64,000 bases of DNA from Dirofilaria immitis (Eukaryota; Nematoda; Chromadorea; Rhabditida; Onchocercidae): NCBI GenBank assembly GCA_024305405.1, contig JAKNDB010000096.1, positions 434,001-498,000 on the forward strand. The letters run 5' to 3'. Below the pieces are notes generated by a model. The model had not been told where the DNA came from and searched no databases. It saw only the letters and a list, made by a program, of their open reading frames with translations. Of this stretch, positions 1-13,650 are shown one piece after another. The position numbers and the translations under genes were made by a program. Position 1 is the stretch's first letter. Each line of letters opens with the position of its first letter.

Positions 1-143
1 GTATTTTAAAAGATTATTTGATAAAAATTAAAATTACTTAGCTAAAAATAATCAAATATGATATATTTCATAATAAGAAATTAAAACTTAACATATCAAA
101 TAAACTTTGTGAAAAAGATTCAAAAAAATAAAATAAATTTTAC

Positions 144-2297
144 CTTAATATCCAAATGAACAACATGATTATCATGTAGATGTTTGATAGCAAATAAAAT
201 TTGTTGAATAAATGCTGCTGCTTCAGCTTCACCAAGGCACTCTTTCGCTGATACATAATCAAATAATTCACCACCCGATACTCTTAAATTTACATATGAA
301 TTTGATAAAGAATAAATTTTTAAAGATAACTTATCGTATTAACATATTTGTTATGTAATTTATATATTTTATAAATTTTGCTCTTTCTTTGTTTATTTTT
401 CTACTTAATTCATAATTACAAAAAGTATTATACACTTTTATCAATCTTATCAAGAATGAAAATAGATTATTCATTCAATTATCATAAAATTCTCCATCTG
501 TTCTAATCGTTTTAAATTACACCCAAAAATAATCATCATTTTTGTTGTCTTCTATCAGCATAAAATATAAGACATTTGTGAATGTTCCGATGAACAAATC
601 ATAACAACGACTTCTAATTTCATCATTGACATGATTCTTAATATACGATAGATTCGTTGCCTCTTATGAGGATACATTAGATATTAGTTCATTAATATAT
701 AAAATGATATACGAAATGATGATCTATCTGATATTTCGATTATTATCATACATTTCACCATTAAAGCCAATGAATCCGTAAAATTCGAATGCCATAATTA
801 AAAAATTCAAAGAAAGGAGCAGAGTTCAAATAATAGAAATTATGAAGTTTAAGAAATAATCATGATATTACATTAAATGAACCGCGATTCTTACTCATCC
901 AATAAATGATTCCATTATAGATTTCATAAATTTCTCACAAAGAAAATTATTTCAGAATCTTGAAATTCAGTAATTTTTTTATTGACAATTTTAACATCTT
1001 TTGCATTAGATTATGAAGTTTAATAAGATGATATTCATACTGATAATGAATAAATCTCGATGCAAACATTCTAGAACTAGTAAATAACTTTATTCTCTTT
1101 AATTCTAGTTTTTGTGATCTTTTTCTCTTAACTTTCCGTAGTAAGAAAAAAACGTTTTTGAGTATCTCGAAAAGTGTAGAATGAATCGTATCAGTGATCA
1201 GATAATGATTTAATTTATGTTTGTGGAAAAATTCCAATGTCATACTCAAATATTTAATTTCTGTAGAAATGAATATTGATATCATTTCGTAATATCACAT
1301 GATTCATTCTCTTCCTTCATATACCATATTGATAAAGATTTTACCAAAATGGAAAACTTACAGTTCAAGGACTAGAATGACATCAGAAGCAGTTTCGTAA
1401 ACTTCAAATAATTTAATGGTATATTCGTATCCACCAATAGCACGTAATACATCAATTTCTCGTTCGATATTACAACGTGTAACGCCACGACGTGAAGTTG
1501 CATAACGTCGTTTTTGATAAATTTCGCAGCGAATTGCTCACCGGATGATCGATTAATTACACGTCGAACAACTGCGAATTGTCCGCTAAAAATTAGCTCA
1601 TAAAAAAAAATGGCAAAAAAAAAAAAAAGAATATATAAGCTATTATTCATGAATAGATTAATATTAAAATAAGTTTAAAAATAAATAGCAATAAATAAAC
1701 TTGTAATTTTCAACAATTATTCAAAATTCATATAAAAGAATATATTATGATTAATAAAATGTATTGTTTAATTCTTATGAAAATTAGTTATTATTTTTAA
1801 ATGATAACTAATTTATTAATTGCCTTATCAAACATTATCCTATTATTACTGTCTTATCAATCAATATAAACATTATTCTATTAAAGGAGATAAAATTTAT
1901 ATGAAATATTTTTTCATACAAAAATAAAAAGAGAATATTTCCAGGTAAAATTAAAAAGAAAACAAAAAAAAAAAACTCTTAACAATTATGCTATCATTCG
2001 AAAATATATTTAACAATTAAAAACAATAAACAAACAAACAAATAAATAAATAAATAAATAAATAATCCATATAATGGATAAAATAAATAAAACAAATTAT
2101 TTGTAATATGAAAAGAATTAAACAAATAAATACATTACGTTTAATACGTGAAAAATATTATAAAATGCTTACTTTCCAAGTTCTTCCGCAATTTCGTAAC
2201 TTTGCTCGAATGGTTCTTCATTAAAACGTAAGGCTAATGTATCGAAGCCAGAACTTGAGCTACTGCTACTAACTTGACGATGATGAGCATCTTTCAT
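144..2297 (-). CDS. dapk-1: death-associated protein kinase, N-terminal part (gene runs off the left edge)
   Basis: Ser/Thr kinase of the DAPK family; in animals it acts in cytoskeletal, autophagy and cell-death signalling. Three exons are visible: 2173-2297, 1362-1585 and 144-282. The start at 2297 has an in-frame TAA upstream and is followed by a serine-rich leader. Exon 1 ends in YEIAEELG. Exon 2 carries the glycine loop (GQFAVVRR), the catalytic-lysine segment (EQFAAKFIK) and the basic loop (RRYATSRRGV) that marks DAPKs, then EREIDVLRAIGG. Exon 3 gives VSGGELFDYVSAKECL and stops at HLDIK, just before the catalytic loop. Splice phases join (2/1, 2/1), but only if one base is added to exon 2, whose T5 run at 1511-1515 is one short. 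The ankyrin repeats, ROC and death domains expected for the family would lie to the left of the window. The family call is seen directly; the function is from family knowledge. Confidence 0.88.
1511..1515 (-). other. one-base deficit in the dapk-1 kinase exon
   Basis: This run of five T should be six for the kinase reading frame (AAKFIK then RRYATSRR) to continue. As written, the frame leaves the kinase and hits a stop. Exon 1362-1585 is 224 nt; adding one base makes its phases fit both neighbours. Confidence 0.85.
2027..2064. repeat. (AAAC)n/(AAAT)n microsatellite
   Basis: Short run of AAAC units turning into AAAT units, in the intron between the first and second dapk-1 exons. Confidence 0.9.
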
Positions 2298-3549
2298 AGT
2301 TTTTAGATCCTCTTTAATCGTATCACAATTTTGTTAACATTGATTTTGTCTCACTTATATTAATCAATAATGTTGATGATCGGTTAGCGTAAGAATGCCA
2401 GCCAAGAATTCAATTATCTTATCCTTTTGAAATTGAACGCTTCGTACTACAAATAGACATGAAGTACGTCTACTGTTTACGTTACTTCCCTCTATATCAC
2501 CCAGTATTAGATTTCTTTCTTCGAATAATATGATTAATGATAAAGTAAAATACCGGTAGAGATATATAAATATCAGAGGTCACCTGTCGTCTTTTTTTTT
2601 TTTTCAAAAATATAACGAAAGGTTAGTTTATCGAATACAGGGACATCTTTAATAATAAAATAACAGCTGCATATAGTTACATTAATAAATGTAATAATTT
2701 GAGAAGAATGGAGCAGATGATATATAGATATCAATTTATTGCTAATATTCTTTCTTCCATTAAAATGCTAAAAATTTGCATATTTAAAATCAATAATCAA
2801 TGAAAATAAAATCATTGATAATAACAATAAAAAAAAAAAGGCGCAATACATCAAAAGTTTATCTTAAGTATAATAGAGGGAAATAAATAATAACAGTAAT
2901 AAGATAGGAAAAAATTTTTCTCAAGTTTCTATTTGTCCGACAAAACAATAATCATATTTCTTATTTTACTTATCTTAATTATGCATCTTAATAAATTCTT
3001 TTCTCGACGATGAAAACGTATAAATAAAAAAATTCATATTTTTCTACAAACAAATTTAATGCATATTTCCGAATAATTTTTAATAAATGAAAACACAATG
3101 AGTATTTTTGAATGGATTAATTAATTAATTTGTACGTGGCACACGTAACACGTAAATATAACGTATATAAATTTGATTCTCATAGATTATTAGCGATTAA
3201 AAAGTTATCATTGAATTTGCACACCTTAAGCAGAGTAACTTTTATGAGCTCATCATTTATAGGGACAATGTCTATTTCATATAACATCGCAAGAAAATAT
3301 TATTAACTCCCATAACAGGTATTGATAATAGGTGACAATACTCTGTGCAATAATCTTTCATGTCCCATTATATTACCATAATAATCAAAAGTGGTAAGTG
3401 AATGACTTCTTACCATCATTTTCTTTTAATGCATTTGAAGGATAAACAAAATCATTTCTGCCTTTTATCTTCATTTTCATAAATCTCTTAATTCAAATTT
3501 CAATTTGATTTATTGTAACAATCATGAAACGTGAATGAATACATGTATC

Positions 3550-3575
3550 ACGTACGTACGTACGTACGTACATAC
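3550..3575. repeat. (ACGT)n self-complementary repeat
   Basis: A run of ACGT units. Every unit is its own reverse complement, so the tract can fold on itself or flip to a cruciform. Confidence 0.85.
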
Positions 3576-3720
3576 GTGCATACATATCATAAGATAACAA
3601 ATAGTTCTTATGATGTATTTTATTCAAAAATTTTTAAAATTTATCCTTCGAAAATAGCATAAAAATGAATTAGAGATAAATTAATAGCAAAAGATATTAT
3701 TTATTATCGATGAAAAAAAT

Positions 3721-3881
3721 ATGAAAATGATATTCGTAACACGTAAATAAGCGTAATAAATCAATGTTTTAATTTAGGCTAACTTAAATTGTATATTTCA
3801 AAATATGAAAATGATATTCGTAACACGTAAATAAGCGTAATAAATCAATGTTTTAATTTAGGCTAACTCAAATTGTATATT
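3721..3881. repeat. 84-bp tandem duplication, two copies
   Basis: Two nearly identical head-to-tail copies, beginning at 3721 and 3805, each starting ATGAAAATGATATTCG. The second differs by only a couple of bases over about 77 bp. No coding content. Confidence 0.9.
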
Positions 3882-4605
3882 TTACTATGATACGAGACTA
3901 AATGTAACATTTGATTTAATCAAAAACATTACTGCTAAATTACGCTTAATCTATTTTGATGAAATATATGAAAAGTTAGTTGTTAATGACAGAAAAACGT
4001 ATGAAATGAAATGCGTGAAGTGAAAATACGTGAAGTGAAGTAGATGAATCATCAATGGAGAAAAGTACAAACAAATATTTTTCGAGTGTTTCCGCATTTC
4101 ACATTCTTATACAAATGCATCCGAATAATTTTTTTATAATGTAAACAAACTCGTATAACTATAGAAATATATTAGATACAGTTAAATATACGAATGAAAC
4201 AGAATTTCCATCATAAGTGACAGAAGTCAATTTTGACGTGAAGATTCATCAGGTGTGTAATGTCAAATATATGTATTGATGATTTTGGAAGGATTGAAGA
4301 ATCCCAGAATGTTGTCAGATTTTGCTTCCAATATCAATGAATCAAATAATTTTTGATTCTTCCGAAAACTATAAGAAATCGAACTATTTGTTCTAAAATG
4401 GTTTTTCAGAGAAATTTCATTCGAGAATAATAATTGTGGAATATAAAATCAGTAACGAATAGAAGAAATTTGAAGATGTGATGCTATATAAAATAAATCA
4501 AGTAAAATAATTTAATACAAAGAGAATTAGAGATAAATACGAGATAAATACGCTTAAAAATGCTTAATAATTCAATAGTACTAAAAGAGAGAGATCATTA
4601 TTTAC

Positions 4606-4670
<65 letters not shown>

Positions 4671-4681
4671 CCATCATCATA
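4606..4681. repeat. (ATC)n microsatellite
   Basis: About 25 units of CAT with one CAC interruption near the right end. Confidence 0.95.
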
Positions 4682-7548
4682 TTAAATTATATATGATATT
4701 TAATCGATCAAGTATTAGACAATCGTATTACAATATCATCTATCACATTGAATATAAGTTATCACACGTGATATGTGTAAATGCCTACAATTTACCTTGA
4801 TTTAAATACCACTATAACATCGATGAAAACAATTTAAATGTAAACAACATTTCAAAAGAGAGAGCAAAAAAAAAAAAACCAGTTGGGATAAATAATAAAT
4901 AGCAGAGATGTATCGTTGCTTCAACGTAATACTATAATGCTATCTGATTGATCTACTTGGCACATTTAAATTTCACGATGATCTATTTTATATTAATAAA
5001 AAAAAGATCATCATTTTATATGGAGATAGAAGATAATGATCAATAATTACATGAAACAATGGTAATAGTATGTAAATCATAGATAATATTTTCAATAAAT
5101 TTCTTTCTGAATCAAAGAGAGAAGTAACAAATTCTGTTTTTGCAAATTGAAATATTACTTACTAAATAAAATGCATGGAGAAAAAAAGTTAAAAATGTAT
5201 TGTTAGTAGTTAAGTGTTTGCTAAATGTATTTATTAGATGTCTACAACAAAATCAACAACTGCTACTTACCTTCTTCAATCGTTCAGAATCATTCGCAAT
5301 ATGATTCCATCGAATGAAAAAATACAAAAATAAAAAACAAAAAAAAAAAAAAAAAAAGAATAAATCAAAAATTTGCGAAAATTACAAACTTTTTATAATT
5401 TAAATAAGTTTTTAATAATTTTTTATAGCATAAATTCGATGAAAATTTACACGAACTTAGTTTATATGATGACACTTTATTGATAAATATAATAATGATA
5501 TTAGCCGCTAAAATAAATAGTACTAGGAAGATCAAACTTTAAAATAATATTAATTACTGATACTATATAGGAGCTAGATGAAGTGATATTGAAAAAGACA
5601 TTACTAAAGAATATGAAATTTCATACTAACAAATCACATACATTTCGATGTCAATTATGTAAAGTTTCAGATTCGTTTTTTTTTTTTTTTAAATGAATCT
5701 GAAATATTAAGCTTCTAGTTGATCTAAAATTGAATAAATAATTTTCACAAATATATAATAATTATCGGTAATTCATCTAATCCTTATGTGATCCATAAAA
5801 ATATAGTCCTATTTTTAAAAGAAAAAAATAAAGACTAAACCATTTATTCAGCAGCACAATTGACAGAAAAGAGAAATGCACCATCTTAGGGAAGGAATGA
5901 AATTTTAGAAAACAAATCAATGGAATTTGCACAACATGGACATATGTCATACTTTTCAGGATACTGTTTATGCAAAAAAAAAAAAAAAGATAGTCATGAA
6001 ATCGAAATAAATTTTGATGAAGATAAGAAATCAAGAAAATGTCAATAAATATAAGCAATGAGAAAATTTCAATAAGTATAAACAAACAAAAAAATCTCGA
6101 TAAAGATAAGATCTCGATCAATCGAGAAAGTCTCAGTAAAGTTCAGTAATTAAAAAGTCTTAATAAAAACCATTGATCCTTTATGATACTTCTCCAAGAA
6201 AATGAGAATGAGGGAAGTGGGAAAAATTTTTGTTATTAATAATTTACTTATTTCGTTGTTCTTTCATAAACAAGAGAAGAAAACTGAACATCCTGACTGC
6301 CAGAATGAATCAATTTCATTCTTCCAGAAGTAATGATCAGATTTATATTCAAAAAACTATAAATCCTGATGCAGCGTAGATTTCAGCTTCCGAAGTTATT
6401 AATTCGAATACACTGATTTAAGATATGCTAAAAATTCTAAAAAGATTAAGCGAATCATGGTTAGCACTCTGAATCTCTTTGGATTTCTACGAAAATCTCA
6501 AATGTCTAAGCCTACAATTAGATATCATTGCTAAGCATTCAGATTTATCTCGAGAAATCAAGATGCTACTTAGTTAATTAATTACATTACACTTTTCAAT
6601 TAATATACAATATATCATAATTTTAACATGCATAATTGATTATTTCATCCACTACTAATCTCGAAATCGAGACAATCAATCTTTTTGAATCTTCCATATT
6701 GGCACTCTTATTCGTATACACAAATATTATCTAACTTGCCATTTATTGTCATTTTTAATAACTTATCTATTACTACAAATATTTATTTATTTATTTACTT
6801 TTTACATAAACATTCTCATTTATTTATACATTAATTATTGCATCTGAAAGCATACTAAAATTATAAATATCAAAATCAATTTTCGATTCAATAATTTGCT
6901 ATACTAGTATCTTTCAAGTAATATCTCTTTCATCAAAATTCACCAAAATCTTCCACTAACTCTTAACATATTCCACATTTAATCTGTAATATGGTAGTTG
7001 ACATCATGAGATCAAGTTGAAGATTGATAGGTGATGATGATGATGATGATAATTTTTTGAATTAAGAGTACCTTTTAAATGGATAATATCATTTGATAAG
7101 AACTTCTTTATCTTATCATTTTTCGCTGTCAAAAAATTTTAGTATACTTTTCGTTGGAAAATTTTGAAAGATTGAAAATTTCAATGGAAACGATAAAAAA
7201 AAGCTTCAAATTTGCTGATTTTATCAAAATTAAAATTGTTCGATACATTTCGAAATTTGTAATGATCTAATGAAAAATGGAACAAATAACAATGTAATGT
7301 AATCATTTCATATACTAGTTCAATCAATCAATTAATCAATCGATCAATCAATTAATCAATTAATTTTGTCTGTAAGATTTTAGAATAAAAGAAAAAGCTT
7401 TTTCAATGAAATAATAGTTTTTTTTTTAAAACCATTTCATATAAAAGAAGAAGAAGAGAGAAAAAAAAGATAAAATATTTTATTTTACATTGATATGATG
7501 ATAGAAGATATATATTAGAACAAAAAAAAAAAAATGTTAAAATGACTA

Positions 7549-7551
<3 letters not shown>

Positions 7552-7609
<58 letters not shown>
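7552..7609. repeat. (AG)n microsatellite
   Basis: An uninterrupted AG dinucleotide run of about 28 units. Confidence 0.95.
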
Positions 7610-7611
<2 letters not shown>

Positions 7612-9099
7612 GTTGAATATTTTAAATATTAAATAAAATTGTTAATTTGCTATTGCCGTAAAATTTCCACTCATCATCTATATGCAAATGATTTAGTGGG
7701 TGAGAAAAAGTTAGGAGAAATGAAACATTTTATATTTATAATAAATTTTTAGTTTAATTTTTCTTTTATATTTCTATAGGAATGGATGTTTATTTAATCA
7801 CATAACAAAAAATATTTCAAAAATATACAACAAATATATATTAATTAAAAGGATACTATTTATTATTTCATATAATAAATCCATATATTATCGCTTTATC
7901 ATCGTTATCTAAATGATTATTTTGAAAAAAAAAATTTCAATTATACCGTCTTCACTATAAAAATGGCAGCATTTAATGGTATATATATATATAGCTTTGC
8001 TAAAAAAAAAAAAAAAAATACAGCCTATGTGACATCAATACTTTTTAACTGGAAGCATCTAGAAAAGGTTAGAAGGAAGTTGACAAAGAAGGATTTAATA
8101 GTAAAAATGTTGACCTTTTTACTTCCTCTCAACTTTTTCTTTTTTTTTTTGCTTTCTTTCAATCTATTACATTCTTCTGCTTTAGTTATTATCACATCCA
8201 TTTGTTAAAAAAAAATTTGTCAATTCTAATCTCCTATATATTGGAAGAGACTGATGTGTTTATTAAGAAATCGTAGTCCAAATGATGTGAGTTAACTGAA
8301 GAAGTTGCAATTGAATTTGATTATTAATGAATAGTATCAAATTCAATATTGATAAGAATTTATTGAAATAGGTGATAACGCTATAATGAAATAATGCTTG
8401 TTTTCGAGAATAATTATCGATAAGAGATAAATATGTTTACGATTATTTTAAACAATAAGTTTTAATTGATCAACAATTGAACGGTTCGACTAAACGATTA
8501 GATAATTTAAGTTATTTTAATTAATAAATTAATAGAGACAGTATAAGTAATAAAATAATATAGTTGAGATAAAACTAAGCAAACAAAGAAAAAAAAAAAA
8601 AAAAGCTAAGCAAATAAAATGAATAAATAAAACAAGAGCTATACAAATAAGCAGAGATAAAAGGAATAATAATGAATAAAGAAATTTGCTAATACAATAA
8701 GATTAGAGTTAAATATCACACATTTTTCTAACTTACACTTTTGTCTAACTAATCTCATATGCAATAAATTGAGAAGAGAATAATGGAAGGAAAAGAAAAA
8801 GAAAAGATGAATGACTAAATCGATTAGCAATATATTTTAACGAAATGAAATGAAAATAAAGCATTCCTGTCTAATAGCAATAGCAATAACAACAACAACA
8901 ACAGCAACAACAACAATAACAGCAACAATAACGCCAATAACAATAACAACAATAGCTAAGAAGAAAGGAAAGCCGACGCTCAATTCTCGATGATACTTTT
9001 GGAATGGATGATTAAAAGCATCAATCAATTTAGGCTGATCAAAATGAATCCAATCGAATGATCGATTCATTTTGATTCTGGTTAACTAGACTGCAGTAT

Positions 9100-9260
9100 G
9101 CTTGCATTGCATTACATTTTCTTGCATTGCATTACATTTTCTTGCATTGCATTGCATTGTCTTGCATTGCATTGTCTTGCATTGCATTGTCTTGCATCGC
9201 ATTGTATTGCATTGTCTTGCATTGTATTGCATTGCATTGCGTTGCGTTGCATTGCATTTC
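9100..9260. repeat. GCATT-based satellite
   Basis: Array of the pentamer GCATT punctuated by CTT, giving units such as CTTGCATTGCATT. The left part carries ACATTTT variants and the right part decays to pure GCATT/GCGTT. It is open in several frames on both strands because no stop occurs in the unit, so the apparent small proteins here are not genes. Confidence 0.9.
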
Positions 9261-11382
9261 ATCACAAATTTCATATCACAACATGACGTAATGTCACGTC
9301 ACAATGTGCTCTTTTCAACTTTTTGTTTTTTTTTGAAACTGATAGCGGGAAAGAAGTGATGTAATTATAATTGTTCAATCATACATCCTTTTTTTCCCCT
9401 CTCTCTTTCTCCTTCTCTCTCCTTCTTTCTCTCTCTCCTCTCTCTCTTTACAACAGATGGAAATGAAGAAGGAATGATTTATCATTTGTACATTTTGTGA
9501 TTTGACCCCGTAGATGACCTGATTTATGAGATGTTGAGTATAGCAATGCAAAATACTGATAAATTCTACAATTTCTTCTCGTTTATCAATTCATATCAAA
9601 ATTTTGATAAAATATTGAATTATTGACGATAAATTAAGAAAATATTTGTCCATCTTATACATCTATCGCTATCATTTGTTTTTTCTTTTTCTCAAAAATT
9701 CTCGACTCGAAAAAAAAAAAGAAAAAGAAGTTAAAGTAAAGAAAAAGAATCGAAATATGAATGCATTTGTAGTGTTTCTGAAAATTATAAACTTTTAATA
9801 ATTGTTTTTTTTTTTTTTTATTCAAAACTATTTATAAAATGCTCAAAATTTAAAAATTTTTTAACCAAATAATATATTAGAAATAAACAATAAACAAATA
9901 TTAAATTTAATTACAACAACAATATATAATAAGTTAATCTTATTTTTATACATTTTTCATTGTCATCATCATCTATCAACTTTCAAATGATAAACAAATA
10001 AGCATTAATTCTTGCATATAATTATAATCGTATTGAAAATGAAATAAGAAAATATTCGTGAAAAATATACGTCAACAAGATGTATGATACATAATCGTGA
10101 AAAATATACGTCAACAAGATAATATATGATACGTGATTAGCGCTTACTGAATTTCTATCCCTAAAACTTAATGATGATATAAGTCTTGAAAAATCCTATC
10201 CTTCTAATTTATATAGTAATCATTGCTTATGTATTTTTGAATATGGTGCCCAGTGATTTTTGAGCCAGAACACTTTCAGAATTTATATCTTAACACTGTG
10301 TATCAATGATGTATCAGACAAAATAGTAAGCATAATAAATTTGAAGCTATAATATTTTAAAAATAAAATAATAAATCAAATGAAATGGAAATTATCAATA
10401 AGCAATTACTGCAAATGTATTATTACTTAGAAAAGATCAAGGCAAAGCTAATTGATCTTATAGATTATTAGAAGAGCAAATGATAATTTCGATAATGTAA
10501 CTATTATCATTTTATCACTTTCTGAAAAGATTATGATAAAACATTCAAAGAAAAAAGCAATAAATGTTATATTGATTTTTATAAACTAAAAAATAAATTT
10601 AACTATTTTAGGCTTAAAAAAATAGCAACAAAAAATATTTGAATATTAAATAGGAGAACAAAAAAAAAAAAAAAAATGACTTTAATCCAATACTTTAGAT
10701 TACGGGTCAAGAGAGAAGATAAAAAGTGCAATTTACGGATGATTTAATTAATCTGAAAATTTTCATAAAATATGGATGATTTTGTTGATCAGAAAAATTT
10801 TTCATAAAATTCTTAATATATGCTTCTTACTTTTGTTATGCAAATGAAGAAATAAAGCTAGAAAAGCCAGAGGTCATATCAATAATGATTGAACAAAATT
10901 ATAAATTTTTTTATTAAAGGAATTGTTAAAAATATAACTGGCAATAAAGGTCAAAAGGATTCAAACATTTACGATTCAACAATCTTTCTCCTCCTTCTCC
11001 TTCTTCTTCCTTCTAACCTCAATAAATCGATGCGTAAACGTGAAAAATGATTGAAAACGTGAATTTTTGACAATTTAAAAACAAGAATGATTCTGCATCA
11101 TGCAATTTCTAAAAGTCATTTCACAATGTTCATCAGAATCAAGCGTCAAAAAAAAATTTCTCCCAATGCTAGTTAAAAATGGAAAAAAGTGTATTTGATG
11201 GAATAAACGAAGAGATCATCAAATCTAACACTGAATCTCTCTCAATCGACATGACCCGATCCGAATCCTTTCCGTATATACACAGCAGGAATGACAACAG
11301 TACATGTTAACTGATAATGTATATTTGACGCTGTCTGAAAGTGAAAGTTTTGATGTTGTTGATAAAGAAGGAGATATCAGTT

Positions 11383-11387
<5 letters not shown>

Positions 11388-11421
<34 letters not shown>
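11388..11421. repeat. (AC)n microsatellite
   Basis: Uninterrupted AC run of about 16 units. Confidence 0.95.
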
Positions 11422-11747
11422 AATATGATCCAACAATATTAATATCAAATCTGATTCGATTTAATATGATCGGATTCGATCAAGCAAGCAAAGATGGATG
11501 ATTTGTTCATAACTGTTACAATCTGTTATGTAGCAGTAGAGTATCGATGTTTCCTTTACATGGAAATGGTAAAAAGAAGAGAATATGTACAATTAAATTT
11601 TGTGAACTGAATTGAATGCCTGTCGTGCGACCCGACAATTATCATCTGTCACAGAACAGAACCAGTTATCAACGCTGTTTGCTATCATCATCATCATCAG
11701 TAAATGTCATCACCTCGAAAAACTAACCCAACTATCACTATCATTAC

Positions 11748-11750
11748 CAC

Positions 11751-11783
<33 letters not shown>

Positions 11784-11827
11784 TATCATCATCATCATCA
11801 TTATCATCATTATTATCATCATCATAT
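11748..11827. repeat. (ATC)n microsatellite with ATT interruptions
   Basis: About 25 trinucleotide units; a shorter ATC run lies just to the left, near 11686-11700. The serine-rich frame here is a repeat artefact. Confidence 0.92.
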
Positions 11828-12889
11828 CATGCCGTATATTAGTTTTGATTGTGACCTAACAAAAATAACACTTCAGAAGATTTGACAGAATCTTCTTTTC
11901 GATTCCATAATATATCATCTTTCAAATTGAAGATTTTGAGCACACACACATAAAAAAAAAAAAAAAACCGATTCGAATAGATCTCTCATCACTGATTAAG
12001 AAATTAAAAGATTAATCATTTTCTCTCTTTCAATCCTCCCATATTTTCTAATTTGTCATTAATTTGTTATACACTGAAAAAAAAAAAAAAAAAAGATCTC
12101 GAATAACTCTCTTTAGTTACTATAGCTCATAAATTGACCAGTAGTCAATTTATTTTAAACATATGGCCAACTAAACAAACTAGGCTATTCATTAATTAAT
12201 ATTTCAACCAGAAAAAGTTAAAATATGATAAGTTACTTTGAGTTAAAATGACCTTCAACATTTTAAATGATAAATGATAATTCAAAAATAAAAAGATAAA
12301 ATGAATTGATGATAGATGAATACAGAAATATATTAAAGTCATTTAATAATATCTTGAAAATATATTAGCTTTTCTCGAAAGTAATCTAACTATTAACAAT
12401 CTATGAATATCTATTTTATTAGCTAGATTAAATGTAACGATTAATTTCCGGATTATTTACTATTAATATCTTTGAAGGCTAAGGAAGATATTCATTTCCA
12501 ATAGGATAATGATTTTCCATATAGTTACGTTAAAGTTTACGTGAAATAAACGTAAGTGAAGATAATCATTGAAGAGTCATTTTAAACGATGGAAAATGCA
12601 GAAATATTTCAACAATTGAGCAAATGCAAACAAAAATGATTGCAGGAAATGTGAAGAAAATAGAAAAAAAAGTAATAATGAATATGATGCTATCGAGAAT
12701 TGATCAAATTCAATTCAACCTAATCCTATCCAATCCGATTCGATTCAACCCGATCCAACCCGACCAGATTCGAACAATAATTGACCAAATCGAGCAACAC
12801 CGCAAATAGCAAACGACATTACTACCACATTAGAACCAGTAGCACGCAGCACAGTTAATGTTGTTGACAGTATTGACATCACATCTCTT

Positions 12890-12949
12890 CACATACACAC
12901 ACATACACACACACATACATACACACACGCACACGTGTATATACATACA

Positions 12950-12979
<30 letters not shown>
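12890..12979. repeat. (AC)n followed by (ATAC)n microsatellite
   Basis: Compound repeat, first AC with T interruptions, then about nine CATA units. Confidence 0.92.
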
Positions 12980-12980
<1 letters not shown>

Positions 12981-13056
12981 TGTCATTTTTAAAAACTCTT
13001 AATTTTTCAAGGATATGATCTTCCTCTTCATCCTCTCAATAAAGATCTTTTCCTTC

Positions 13057-13650
13057 TACTTATCATTTCACACAATCGACATCCATTTATTATTTATACA
13101 GGATAAATTATCGCTTCACGCATTTCACGTCTTTCATTCATATAGAATCAATTGCTACTTATCATTTCACACGATCTACATCTATTTATTATTCATGCAG
13201 AATAAATTATCGCTTCACGCATTTCACGTCTTTCATTCATATAGAATCAATTGCTACTTATCATTTCACACAATCTACATCTATTTATTATTCATACAGA
13301 ATAAATTATCACTTCACGCATTTCACGTCTTTCATTCATATAGAATCAATTGCTACTTATCATTTCACACAATCTACATCTATTTATTATTCATACAGAA
13401 TAAATTATCGCTTCACGCATTTCACGTCTTTCATTCATATAGAATCAATTGCTACTTATCATTTCACACAATCGACATCCATTTATTATTTATACAGAAT
13501 AAATTATCGCTTCACGCATTTCACGTCTTTCATTCATATAGAATCAATTGCTACTTATCATTTCACACGATCTACATCTATTTATTATTCATGCAGAATA
13601 AGTTATCGCTTCACGCATTTCACGTTTTTTCATTCGTATGGAATCAACAA
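13057..13650. repeat. 99-bp minisatellite, six copies, open in one frame
   Basis: Copies begin at 13057, 13156, 13255, 13354, 13453 and 13552, an exact 99-bp period. Because 99 is 33 codons and the unit has no stop in one plus-strand frame, the array reads as a 224-residue frame (13015-13689) with a 33-residue repeat. Variants at two positions order the copies as A, B, C, C, A, B. The sequence has no signal peptide, domain or flanking splice support, so I treat it as a repeat, not a gene. Confidence 0.92.

Noticed and set aside
947..1285. 112-residue minus-strand frame
   Set aside because: It lies in the dapk-1 intron between two exons that join in phase; the content is Lys/Phe/Leu-rich, as random AT-rich DNA would give.
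1511..1515. Programmed ribosomal frameshift
   Set aside because: There is no typical slippery heptamer or stimulatory structure, and the same one-base loss recurs in unrelated genes.
9086..9359. Overlapping Cys/Ile/His-rich small frames on both strands
   Set aside because: They are translations of the GCATT satellite.
13057..13650. CRISPR array
   Set aside because: The repeats are head-to-tail with no unique spacers, and the genome is eukaryotic.
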